The translations under genes and the position numbers were made by a program. From an uncultured Duganella sp. (lineage in GTDB: Bacteria; Pseudomonadota; Gammaproteobacteria; Burkholderiales; Burkholderiaceae): 9,746 bases of DNA. This document shows, one piece after another, positions 1-6,073 of the stretch (the first letter of the stretch is position 1; each line of letters starts with the position of its first letter). The stretch spans positions 1 to 9,746 of the forward strand of contig CAMLSG010000203.1 of assembly GCA_946482635.1 (NCBI GenBank), read 5' to 3'. The notes under the pieces were generated by a model. It was not told the origin of the DNA. It did no database searches and saw only the letters and a list, made by a program, of their open reading frames with translations.

Positions 1-1905
1 GGGTCTTGGTGTCGACGGCGTTGGTGAAGAACTGTGCCTGGCCTACGCCCAGCGGATTCAGCACGTTGGCGATCGGGCCGCCGCCTTCTTCCGGCGTGAT
101 CTCGCTTGAGAACACAATGCGGTCCTTGATCTTGATCTGGTACAGGTCAGCGGTCAGCGACATGTTCTTCGCCGGACGCAGCACCATGCCGATCGAGGCG
201 TTGCGCGAGGTCTCCTCCTTCAGCGGCTTGATACCCAGGGCAGTGGTGACGGCGCTGCCTTCACGTGCGGTCAGGGTTTCAGTCAACTCGCCCTTGTCGT
301 TCAGGTTGGTCGAGACCGAGCTATAGAACTTCTGCTGCACTCCCGGTGCGCGGAAGCCGGACGACACGCTGCCGCGCAGGCCGAATTCCTTGGTCGGGTC
401 CCAGCGCGCACTGAGCTTGCCGGTGGTGGTGTTGCCGAAGTCGGAGTACTTCTCGTAGCGCACTGCTGCTCCCAGCAGCAGGTCCTTGACCGGGTGGTAC
501 TCCGTGTCCAGGAACAGGGCGATATTGTGGCGGCCCTCGTCCACTGCGGTGGCTGGGGTGTAGCCGGGGAAGCCCTGGGTGCCGGAGGCCGCCACGCCCC
601 CCTTCTGATTGTTGATGGTGATTGCCGGGTTGTTGGTACGGCCATACTGGTAGGACACAGGATCGCCGGCGACGATCTGGTAATTATCACGGCGGTATTC
701 GAAGCCGGTAGCGACGAATACTTCTTCGCTGCCAAATTTGACCGGACCCTTCACGTCGGCATTGAGAGTGGTCTGGTTGAATTTCAGCTTGCCGGTGTCG
801 GCTTCAAACGGGGACTCGGCATAGATGCCGCCGCCCGGTTTCGGCTCGTACCAATACGAGACGTTGATGGTCTGTTTCTCGTGGAAATCGAGCTCGCTCA
901 TGCCGTGGTTGATGCTGATGTCGGCCTTCCAGTCATTCGGCAGGTCGCGGCGATAGCCGAAGGCGAACGAGGCGTCCTTCACGGTGGTGCGGATATTCGG
1001 CAGGAAGCCTTCCGGATACACGGCCGGCACGTTGCGGGCATCATCTTTCGGGCGGAAGAAACCGGACGAATCGCCCTTGCGCTTGGACACGCCGCCGAAG
1101 GTGTAGAACTCACCCGATTTTTCGACCGGCAGTGCAGCGTTCCACCACAGGTAGGCATCCTTGGCATCGCTGTCGCCGATGCGCTGGGTTACGCGCGGCG
1201 GGTTGACGCGGACCGAGTCGGGCCGGCGCGGTTGGTTTCGTCGCGCTTGCGGCCTTCCAGCGACAGGTTGATGTAGCCGCCGTCTTCGCCCAGTGCCCAG
1301 CCGCGGTTCACGCTGCCGGAGACCATGTCGCCGTCGCCTTCCTTGGTGGTGCCGACCTGGCCGCTGAGGGCAGTCTCGTTCACGTTCGACTTCAGCACGA
1401 TGTTGATCACGCCGGCAATCGCGTCCGAGCCGTACTGGGCGGCCGCGCCATCGCGCAGCACTTCGATGTGGTGGATTGCCGACAGCGGAATCGCGTTGAT
1501 GTCGGTACCGGCCGAACCGCGGCCGATGGTTTGCTGCACGTTGACCAGCGCCTGCTGGTGGCGGCGCTTGCCGTTCACCAGCACCAGCAACTGGTCAGGG
1601 CCGAGCGAACGCAGGGTCGCTGGGCGAATGATGTCGGTACCGTCGCTGATGAAGGTGGTGGAGAAGTTGAACGACGGGTCCAGGGTCTGCAGCAGTTTGC
1701 CCAGTTCCAGCGGGCCGGCCGTCTGCAAATCCTTGGCGTTGATCAGGCCAACCGGCGCGGCGGTGTCCAGCGCGGTTTTGGCGGTTGCGCGCGAGCCCAG
1801 CACGACCACGGTCTGCTGTTCTTCAGCGGCGGGTTGGGCGGCGGTTTGTGCGTAAGCTTGCGATGTTGCCAGTAAAACAGCACTGGCGATGAGGGTGCGT
1901 TTCAT
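1..1905 (-). pseudogene. TonB-dependent outer-membrane receptor, frameshifted and cut by the window edge
   Basis: This encodes an outer-membrane beta-barrel receptor that would import a scarce ligand using TonB energy; the substrate cannot be told. From the ATG at 1905 there is a signal peptide (residues 1-19, cleavage after AYA), a TonB-box-like QTVVVLG (31-37) and a plug domain (about 45-172) with LRSLGPDQLLVLVNGKRR, RGSAGTDINAIP and EVLRDGAAAQYGSDAIAGVI. At residue 229 (base 1219) the frame breaks, and translation would stop at 1189 after 238 residues. Shifting by one base restores an uninterrupted frame of about 406 codons from 1219 to base 2. It encodes barrel sequence such as GFRAPGVQQKFYSS and NPLGVGQAQFFTNAVDTKT. 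One missing base (a C on the plus strand near 1219-1222) explains everything. Gene finders may split this into 1189-1905 and a downstream piece. The C-terminus lies beyond base 1. Either a recent mutation or a sequencing error is possible. Confidence 0.88.
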
Positions 1906-1951
1906 AGGAATTCCGATCTCTCTAACGATTTTTATTTGGTGCCGCGAAAAA

Positions 1952-1980
1952 ATACTAACCTCGCACAATTGAACTCACAA
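1952..1980 (-). promoter_or_regulatory. Candidate sigma-70 promoter of the TonB-dependent receptor
   Basis: Read on the minus strand, TTGTGA (1975-1980) and TAGTAT (1952-1957) are separated by exactly 17 bases. Each matches its consensus at four of six positions. The start site would fall near 1945, leaving a leader of about 40 bases before the ATG at 1905. Only a weak GGA ribosome-binding element precedes that ATG. Confidence 0.45.
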
Positions 1981-1985
1981 AGAAA

Positions 1986-2010
1986 TAATTCATTTATGAC
2001 AAGTGAATTA
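1986..2010. promoter_or_regulatory. Inverted repeat with T-N11-A layout next to the receptor promoter
   Basis: TAATTCA (1986-1992) and TGAATTA (2004-2010) form a perfect 7-base inverted repeat with an 11-base spacer. It lies five bases upstream of the -35 element of the receptor and about 40 bases upstream of the -35 of the divergent small gene. The T-N11-A dyad is the usual layout of LysR-type regulator sites. That the site is functional, and which protein would bind it, is inference; no LysR gene is in the window. Confidence 0.4.
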
Positions 2011-2048
2011 GCTGCCAACGTTGCATGAATGGAACAGCTGCAAGGCTA

Positions 2049-2077
2049 TTGGCTTGTATTCAACCAAGTGCTACATT
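2049..2077 (+). promoter_or_regulatory. Candidate sigma-70 promoter of the small unknown gene
   Basis: TTGGCT (2049-2054) and TACATT (2072-2077) are separated by 17 bases, each with four of six consensus matches. The predicted start near 2084 gives a short leader holding a strong GGGAGG ribosome-binding site (2095-2100) before the ATG at 2108. The agreement of promoter, leader and start supports a real gene here. Confidence 0.45.
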
Positions 2078-2107
2078 GTCTGCAAGCGATCCAAGGGAGG
2101 AAGTGTG

Positions 2108-2434
2108 ATGACTGATGCTCTGTTGCTGACCGACCGTTTGTGCGACCTGACCGAAATGGCCTTGCAGGCCTACACCAAGTTCGAAAAGGCCACTGTCTAC
2201 TGCACTGCCAAGCACCTGATGGCGGATTTCGAAGATGCCGGACTACCGCTGGCAGCCTTCGACAAGTTGTCCACTATCCAGGCAGCCATCCTGGCGGCTG
2301 TCGAATTCGCCCCGCCAGGCGGCAAGAACAACCCGCAATGCATCGTCAGCGCGCGCAATGAGATCGCCGCGTTGCGCGAGATGCTGAAGGAAAAAAAGCG
2401 CCCCGAAGGGCGCATGCAAGAACATCTGCACTGA
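2108..2434 (+). CDS. Small hypothetical protein, 108 residues
   Basis: I do not recognise this protein. The ATG at 2108 is chosen because GGGAGG lies seven bases upstream. An in-frame ATG at 2021 has no such site and would start upstream of the predicted promoter. The product has no signal peptide or membrane segment and looks mostly helical: residues 1-35 (TDRLCDLTEMALQAYTKFEK), 38-70 and a C-terminal helix with NEIAALREMLKEKK. The middle has a turn, APPGGKNNP. Three cysteines (12, 31 and in NPQCIV) are scattered, with no metal-binding spacing. The last codons, for KKRPEGR, are the opposite strand of an intrinsic terminator serving the peroxiredoxin operon, so the C-terminal tail may be shaped by that structure rather than by protein function. 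It is divergent from the TonB-dependent receptor. A regulatory or adaptor role is possible but unsupported. Confidence 0.72.
   Translation: MTDALLLTDRLCDLTEMALQAYTKFEKATVYCTAKHLMADFEDAGLPLAAFDKLSTIQAAILAAVEFAPPGGKNNPQCIVSARNEIAALREMLKEKKRPEGRMQEHLH
2391..2413 (-). terminator. Intrinsic terminator of the peroxiredoxin operon
   Basis: On the minus strand GCGCCC and GGGCGC form a six-pair GC stem closed by a UUCG tetraloop, followed by seven T residues (plus-strand A run 2391-2397, stem 2398-2413). It lies 79 bases past the peroxiredoxin stop. The plus strand lacks a T run, so it works in one direction only. It lies wholly inside the coding sequence of the convergent small gene. Confidence 0.88.
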
Positions 2435-2491
2435 TCATTCCGGGGACCTGGTGATCTACTCCCTTTCCTGACCGGCATATTTCTAGAACCG

Positions 2492-3130
2492 TTACTTGTT
2501 CGGTTGCGGCGTGATGCGCAGGTAGGGACGCGGGGCCTTGTAGCCTGCCGGGTACTTCTGCCTGATCACTTCCGGATCCTGTACGGTGAGCGGGATGATC
2601 ACGTCATCGCCATCCTTCCAGTTGCCGGGGGTGGCGACGGTGTAGCCATCCGTCAGTTGCAGGGCATCGATTACGCGCAGCACTTCATCGAAGTTGCGGC
2701 CGGTGCTGAGCGGATAGGTGATCTGCAGCCGTACCTTTTTGGCCGGGTCGATCACGAACAACGAACGCACGGTGGCCGTGGCTGACTGGTTGGGGTGGAT
2801 CATGTCGTACAGCTCGGCCACTTTGCGGTCGGCGTCGGCAATGATCGGGAAGCCCACAACGGTTTGCTGCGTCTCTTCGATATCCTTGATCCATTCCTTG
2901 TGCTTGTCGGCCGGATCGACCGACAATGCGATTGCCTTGACGTTGCGCCTGTCGAACTCGGGCTTCAGCCTGGCGGTCAGGCCCAGCTCCGTGGTGCACA
3001 CCGGCGTGAAGTCAGCCGGGTGCGAGAACAGCACCACCCAGGACTCGCCTGCCCACTCATGAAACCTGATGCTGCCAATGCTGGAATCCTGTTCGAAGTC
3101 CGGTGCGGTATCGCCAAGGCGTAAGCTCAT
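2492..3130 (-). CDS. 1-Cys peroxiredoxin (Prx6-type AhpC/TSA family)
   Basis: A cytosolic thiol peroxidase that reduces hydrogen peroxide and organic hydroperoxides. The active-site motif PADFTPVCTTE holds Thr42 and the peroxidatic Cys45; the conserved Arg is R122 in TVRSLFVID. Cys45 is the only cysteine in the 212 residues, so this is a true 1-Cys enzyme that needs an external reductant. Residues 6-140 form the thioredoxin-fold core, and about 160-205 form the 1-Cys C-terminal domain, with TPGNWKDGDDVIIP as in Prx6 relatives. The length is typical. The ATG at 3130 has GGAG upstream (mRNA GGAGAAAACGAATG). Its first 74 bases overlap the 3' end of the hydrolase gene in another frame, so translation may be coupled. 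It is the last gene of the sbp-hydrolase-peroxiredoxin unit and is followed by a strong terminator. Confidence 0.93.
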   Translation of the reverse strand: MSLRLGDTAPDFEQDSSIGSIRFHEWAGESWVVLFSHPADFTPVCTTELGLTARLKPEFDRRNVKAIALSVDPADKHKEWIKDIEETQQTVVGFPIIADADRKVAELYDMIHPNQSATATVRSLFVIDPAKKVRLQITYPLSTGRNFDEVLRVIDALQLTDGYTVATPGNWKDGDDVIIPLTVQDPEVIRQKYPAGYKAPRPYLRITPQPNK

Positions 3131-3692
3131 TCGTTTTCTCCATTGTTAAATTCGATGCGCGCTGCGCAAGGACCTGCAACAGGCGCTGGCCAAAACGCCA
3201 GTCGCCAAGGCCCGACTCAGCGTTGATATGTCCCAGCGCTCCCGCGTTGACGAAGTCGCTGCCCCAGCGCCCGGCCCAGGTTTCGGCGCTCTTCACCGTC
3301 ATCCATGGGTCGTTGGTACTGGCCACCATGATCGATGGGCAAGGCAGTTCTCCGTGCGGCAGCAGCGAGCTGACCTGGAACTTATCGGGATCGGCAGGCC
3401 CCACCAGCAAGACACCCGCCACATGGGGGGAGGTTGAACGTGACAGGCTCAATGCAGTGGTGAGGCAGCCGAAACTGTGTGCAACGATCAGGGTCGGACG
3501 GCGGTCCTGGTCCAGTACTTCATCCAGCCGGTCGGCCCAGCGCAGCAGGACCGGATCGCTCCAGCGCGCCTGCTCTACCCGTTCGAAGCGCGGGTACAGG
3601 CGCTGCCAGCGGGACTGCCAGTGTTCGGGCCCGCTGTTGTGCAGGCCTGGCGCGACCAGGACGCGGAATTGGTTCAGTTGTTGGATCGCCAT
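3057..3692 (-). CDS. RBBP9/YdeN-type alpha/beta hydrolase, with C-terminal extension
   Basis: A small cytosolic serine hydrolase of the RBBP9/YdeN family; physiological substrates are generally unknown. Family marks in order are APGLHNSGPEHWQSRW (14-29), the nucleophile elbow AHSFG with Ser73, LVGPADPD (96-103), the acid Asp128 in STNDPW and His155 in GHINAESGLGDW. The triad is complete. The start at 3692 follows a strong GGAGGG. Relatives usually end shortly after the GDW motif, near residue 180. Here the frame continues about 30 residues, through the peroxiredoxin ribosome-binding site and 74 bases into the peroxiredoxin gene. The tail, with TPWRYRTGLRTGFQHWQHQ, does not look like family sequence; I infer that an earlier stop was lost. 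It starts 19 bases after the sbp stop, so it is probably cotranscribed with sbp. Confidence 0.87.
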   Translation of the reverse strand: MAIQQLNQFRVLVAPGLHNSGPEHWQSRWQRLYPRFERVEQARWSDPVLLRWADRLDEVLDQDRRPTLIVAHSFGCLTTALSLSRSTSPHVAGVLLVGPADPDKFQVSSLLPHGELPCPSIMVASTNDPWMTVKSAETWAGRWGSDFVNAGALGHINAESGLGDWRFGQRLLQVLAQRASNLTMEKTNELTPWRYRTGLRTGFQHWQHQVS

Positions 3693-3711
3693 GCGGCCCT
3701 CCGTTGCGTAA

Positions 3712-4725
3712 TTATTGGCCGGCGACTTTCGCGCCAGGCTGGTAGATCTGGTCGAACACGCCGCCGTCGGCGAAGTGCGTTTTCTGCGCGGTGGTCCAGT
3801 CGCCGGCGACGTCGGTGATCTTGAACAGCTTCACGTTCGGGAACTGGGCCGCGTACTTCTTCGCTTCCTTCTCGATGCCCGGGCGGTAGTAGTTCTTGGC
3901 GATGATGGCCTGCGCCTGGTCGGTGTACAGGAAGTTCAGGTAAGCCTCGGCCACCTTGCGGGTGCCGCGCTTGTCGACCACTTTGTCGACTACGGCCACT
4001 GGAGGTTCGGCCAGGATCGACACCGAAGGCGCCACGATTTCAACCTTGTCCGGGCCCAGTTCCTTGATCGCCAGCAGGGCTTCGTTTTCCCAGGCGATCA
4101 GCACGTCGCCGATGCCGCGTTCCACAAAGGTGGTGGTGGCGCCGCGCGCGCCGGAGTCCAGCACCGGCACGTTCTTGTACAGCTTTTTCAGGAATTCACG
4201 CGCGCTTGCATCGCTGCCGCCCGGCTGGCGCAGCGCATAGCCGTAAGCAGCCAGGTGGTTCCAGCGCGCGCCGCCGGAGGTTTTAGGATTTGGGGTGATC
4301 ACGGCCACGCCAGGCTTGACCAGGTCGTTCCAGTCCTTGATGCCTTTCGGGTTGCCCTTGCGGACCAGGAAAACGATGGTGGAGCTGTAGGGGGTAGCGT
4401 TATGGGCCAGGCGCTTTTGCCAGTCCTTGTTCACCAGGCCGCGCTCGGCGATCGCATCGATGTCGTAAGCCAGGCCCAGGGTGACGACGTCGGCTTCCAG
4501 GCCGTCGATCACGGCGCGCGCCTGCTTGCCGGAGCCGCCGTGCGACTGCTTGATCTTAACGTTGTCGCCGGTCTTGGCTTTCCATTCCTTCGCGAAGGCA
4601 GTATTGACGTCCTGGTACAGCTCGCGGGTTGGATCGTAGGAGACGTTGAGCAAGCTCACGTCGGCAGCCTGGGCCACTGCGGCAGTGGCGAACAAGGCGG
4701 CGGCAATCAGTTTCCTGGACAGCAT
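3712..4725 (-). CDS. sbp: Periplasmic sulfate-binding protein of a sulfate ABC importer
   Basis: This periplasmic protein captures sulfate (possibly thiosulfate) and delivers it to the CysTWA permease. The 337 residues match the usual family length. A signal peptide spans 1-20 (MLSRK, hydrophobic core, cleavage after AQA). The family signatures are [20 protein letters not shown] (57-76) followed by [14 protein letters not shown], and [20 protein letters not shown] (146-165), with [25 protein letters not shown] (192-216) later. The ATG at 4725 has AGGGGA upstream. No cysT, cysW or cysA follows, as would be usual. The hydrolase and peroxiredoxin genes follow instead, the first after only 19 bases. 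A permease must therefore be encoded elsewhere, or this is an extra copy. Sulfur-starvation control is typical of the family; here a dyad at 4780-4804 is the only visible candidate site. Confidence 0.95.
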   Translation of the reverse strand: MLSRKLIAAALFATAAVAQAADVSLLNVSYDPTRELYQDVNTAFAKEWKAKTGDNVKIKQSHGGSGKQARAVIDGLEADVVTLGLAYDIDAIAERGLVNKDWQKRLAHNATPYSSTIVFLVRKGNPKGIKDWNDLVKPGVAVITPNPKTSGGARWNHLAAYGYALRQPGGSDASAREFLKKLYKNVPVLDSGARGATTTFVERGIGDVLIAWENEALLAIKELGPDKVEIVAPSVSILAEPPVAVVDKVVDKRGTRKVAEAYLNFLYTDQAQAIIAKNYYRPGIEKEAKKYAAQFPNVKLFKITDVAGDWTTAQKTHFADGGVFDQIYQPGAKVAGQ

Positions 4726-4768
4726 CTGGTTTCCCCTTTTGTGTTTGGAGATGCCAGATTAACTGCCC

Positions 4769-4804
4769 CTTATATAAATACGAACGAATGTTTTCGTCGT
4801 TCGT
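4769..4804 (-). promoter_or_regulatory. sbp promoter region with inverted-repeat operator candidate
   Basis: On the minus strand TATAAG (4769-4774) is a good -10 element, matching five of six bases, but no TTGACA-like -35 is found 16-18 bases upstream. That position is instead covered by a perfect 8-base inverted repeat, ACGAACGA (4780-4787) and TCGTTCGT (4797-4804), with a 9-base spacer. A poor -35 under a dyad suggests an activator-dependent or repressor-blocked promoter. CysB is a reasonable guess from sbp biology, but the repeat is not a recognised CysB consensus. Confidence 0.4.
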
Positions 4805-4819
4805 TATACCGGAAAGTAA

Positions 4820-5203
4820 TTAATAGAAGCGATTGACCAGGACGACCAGCCAGGTTGCGCCCGACAGCAGGCAAGCCAGCAGCACGGCAGCGCTACCAAA
4901 ATCCTTGGCGTTCTTGGACAGCGGATGGCGCTCCAGCGAAACCCGGTCCACCACGGCTTCGATCGCAGAATTGATGAGTTCGACGATCAGCACGATGACC
5001 ATGCTGCCGATCAACACCAGCTTCTGGAAGGCAGATACAGGCAGCAACAGGGCAGCAATGGTGCCGACCACGAACACGAACAATTCCTGGCGGAAGGCGT
5101 GTTCTGAACGAACTGCGGTCTGCAGGCCTTCGAGGGAGTAGAAAAAGGCCGAGAAAATGCGCTTCAGGCCGCTCTTGCTTTTAAATTCACTAGTAGGTTC
5201 CAT
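4820..5203 (-). CDS. dgkA: Diacylglycerol kinase, prokaryotic membrane type
   Basis: This inner-membrane enzyme phosphorylates diacylglycerol with ATP to phosphatidate, recycling diacylglycerol released during lipid-dependent envelope syntheses. The signature ELINSAIEAVVDRVS (from residue 75) carries the two glutamates that correspond to the catalytic and metal-binding Glu of E. coli DgkA. It is followed by HPLSKNAKDFGSAAVLLA. Three membrane helices are visible (about 43-57, 63-80 and 102-122). The length of 127 residues is normal for the family. I chose the ATG at 5203; an in-frame GTG at 5209 would add two residues but lies only two bases from a perfect TATAAT and would be outside the predicted transcript. 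There is no Shine-Dalgarno sequence. It is divergent from the IclR gene, with sbp 94 bases downstream and no terminator in between, so readthrough into sbp is possible. Confidence 0.93.
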   Translation of the reverse strand: MEPTSEFKSKSGLKRIFSAFFYSLEGLQTAVRSEHAFRQELFVFVVGTIAALLLPVSAFQKLVLIGSMVIVLIVELINSAIEAVVDRVSLERHPLSKNAKDFGSAAVLLACLLSGATWLVVLVNRFY

Positions 5204-5211
5204 GGACACGG

Positions 5212-5217
5212 ATTATA
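5212..5217 (-). promoter_or_regulatory. Perfect -10 element giving a probably leaderless dgkA transcript
   Basis: The minus strand reads TATAAT followed by eight bases and then the dgkA ATG, placing the expected start site at or next to the A of the start codon (5203). No good -35 is present: the 17-18 base position falls in an A-rich tract. The absence of a ribosome-binding site is consistent with a leaderless mRNA. Confidence 0.5.
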
Positions 5218-5226
5218 GCGACAGAA

Positions 5227-5255
5227 TTCCCATTTTTTTCACATCATGGTATAAA
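5227..5255 (+). promoter_or_regulatory. Candidate promoter of the IclR-family gene
   Basis: TTCCCA (5227-5232) and TATAAA (5250-5255) are separated by 17 bases. The start would fall near 5262, giving a leader of about 29 bases with no clear Shine-Dalgarno sequence. It lies back to back with the dgkA promoter, so the two compete for the same 80-base interval and autoregulation by IclR could also affect dgkA. Confidence 0.45.
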
Positions 5256-5290
5256 TAAGTCTGCCTATACCGCACTGCACCAACCACATC

Positions 5291-6073
5291 ATGAAAAGCG
5301 AAACCCTGCCCCTGCAGGAGCCGAAAACGACGATCCAGGTTATCGACCGCATGACGGCCCTGCTAGACGCCCTTGCGAAATACCCGGATCCGGTCAGCCT
5401 GAAGGAACTTTCCAAGGTCTCCGGCCTGCACCCCTCCACCGCCCACCGCATCCTGAATGACCTGGTGGTGACCCGCTTTGTCGACCGTGTCGAGCCCGGC
5501 ACTTACCGCCTCGGCATGCGCCTGCTGGAACTGGGAAATGTGGTGAAAAGCCGCCTGTCCGTGCGCGAAGCTGCGCTCGATTCGATGCGCGCCCTGCACA
5601 AGAAAACGCAGCAAACCATCAACCTGTCGGTACGCCAGGGGGATGAGATTGTGTACATCGACCGCGCCTACTCCGAGCGTTCTGGCATGCAGGTGGTGCG
5701 CGCCATCGGCGCCCGCGGCCCGCTGCACCTGACGTCGACCGGCAAGCTGTTCCTGTCGGTCGATGAACCGAAGGCGATCCGCGCCTATGCCACCCGCACC
5801 GGACTGGCAGGCCATAACAAGAATTCGATTACCGACCTGGCACGCCTCGAGCGCGAGCTGAGCCTGGTGCGTGCACGCGGCTACGCGCGTGACAATGAGG
5901 AACTGGAACTGGGTGTGCGCTGCATGGCGGCCGGCATCCGCGACGATTCCGGCAAACTGGTGGCAGGCTTGTCGATTTCCGCGCCGGCGGACCGGCTGCA
6001 GGATGATTGGCTGGAAGACCTGGTCAATACTGCCAACCAGATCTCCGCAACCCTGGGTTACATACCCGAGTAA
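5291..6073 (+). CDS. IclR-family transcriptional regulator
   Basis: A DNA-binding regulator with an N-terminal winged helix (residues 15-75: IQVIDRMTALLDALAKYP, then LKELSKVSGLHPSTAHRILNDL with the recognition helix at 46-58, wing near PGTYRLG). A C-terminal GAF-like effector domain follows (about 85-255), marked by GPLHLTSTGKLFLS (143-156) and NEELELGVRCMAAGIRD (202-218). The 260-residue length is standard. The start at 5291 fits the usual short lead before the helix-turn-helix, although no ribosome-binding site is seen. IclR proteins often control a nearby catabolic operon, usually divergent; here the divergent neighbour is dgkA and no catabolic gene is visible, so the target and ligand are unknown. 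The last 16 bases overlap the end of pbpG on the other strand. Confidence 0.93.
   Translation: MKSETLPLQEPKTTIQVIDRMTALLDALAKYPDPVSLKELSKVSGLHPSTAHRILNDLVVTRFVDRVEPGTYRLGMRLLELGNVVKSRLSVREAALDSMRALHKKTQQTINLSVRQGDEIVYIDRAYSERSGMQVVRAIGARGPLHLTSTGKLFLSVDEPKAIRAYATRTGLAGHNKNSITDLARLERELSLVRARGYARDNEELELGVRCMAAGIRDDSGKLVAGLSISAPADRLQDDWLEDLVNTANQISATLGYIPE

Noticed and set aside
1200..1230. Programmed -1 ribosomal frameshift in the TonB-dependent receptor
   Set aside because: The junction needs a -1 shift at CCG, but no X-XXY-YYZ slippery heptamer is present, and such receptors are not known to use recoding. A deletion or read error is simpler.
2021..2107. Upstream ATG at 2021 for the small gene
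   Set aside because: It lacks a ribosome-binding site and lies upstream of the predicted promoter, whereas the ATG at 2108 follows GGGAGG at good spacing.
3715..4836. A 373-codon open frame on the plus strand
   Set aside because: It is antisense to sbp, which has a full set of sulfate-binding signatures, a signal peptide and a ribosome-binding site.
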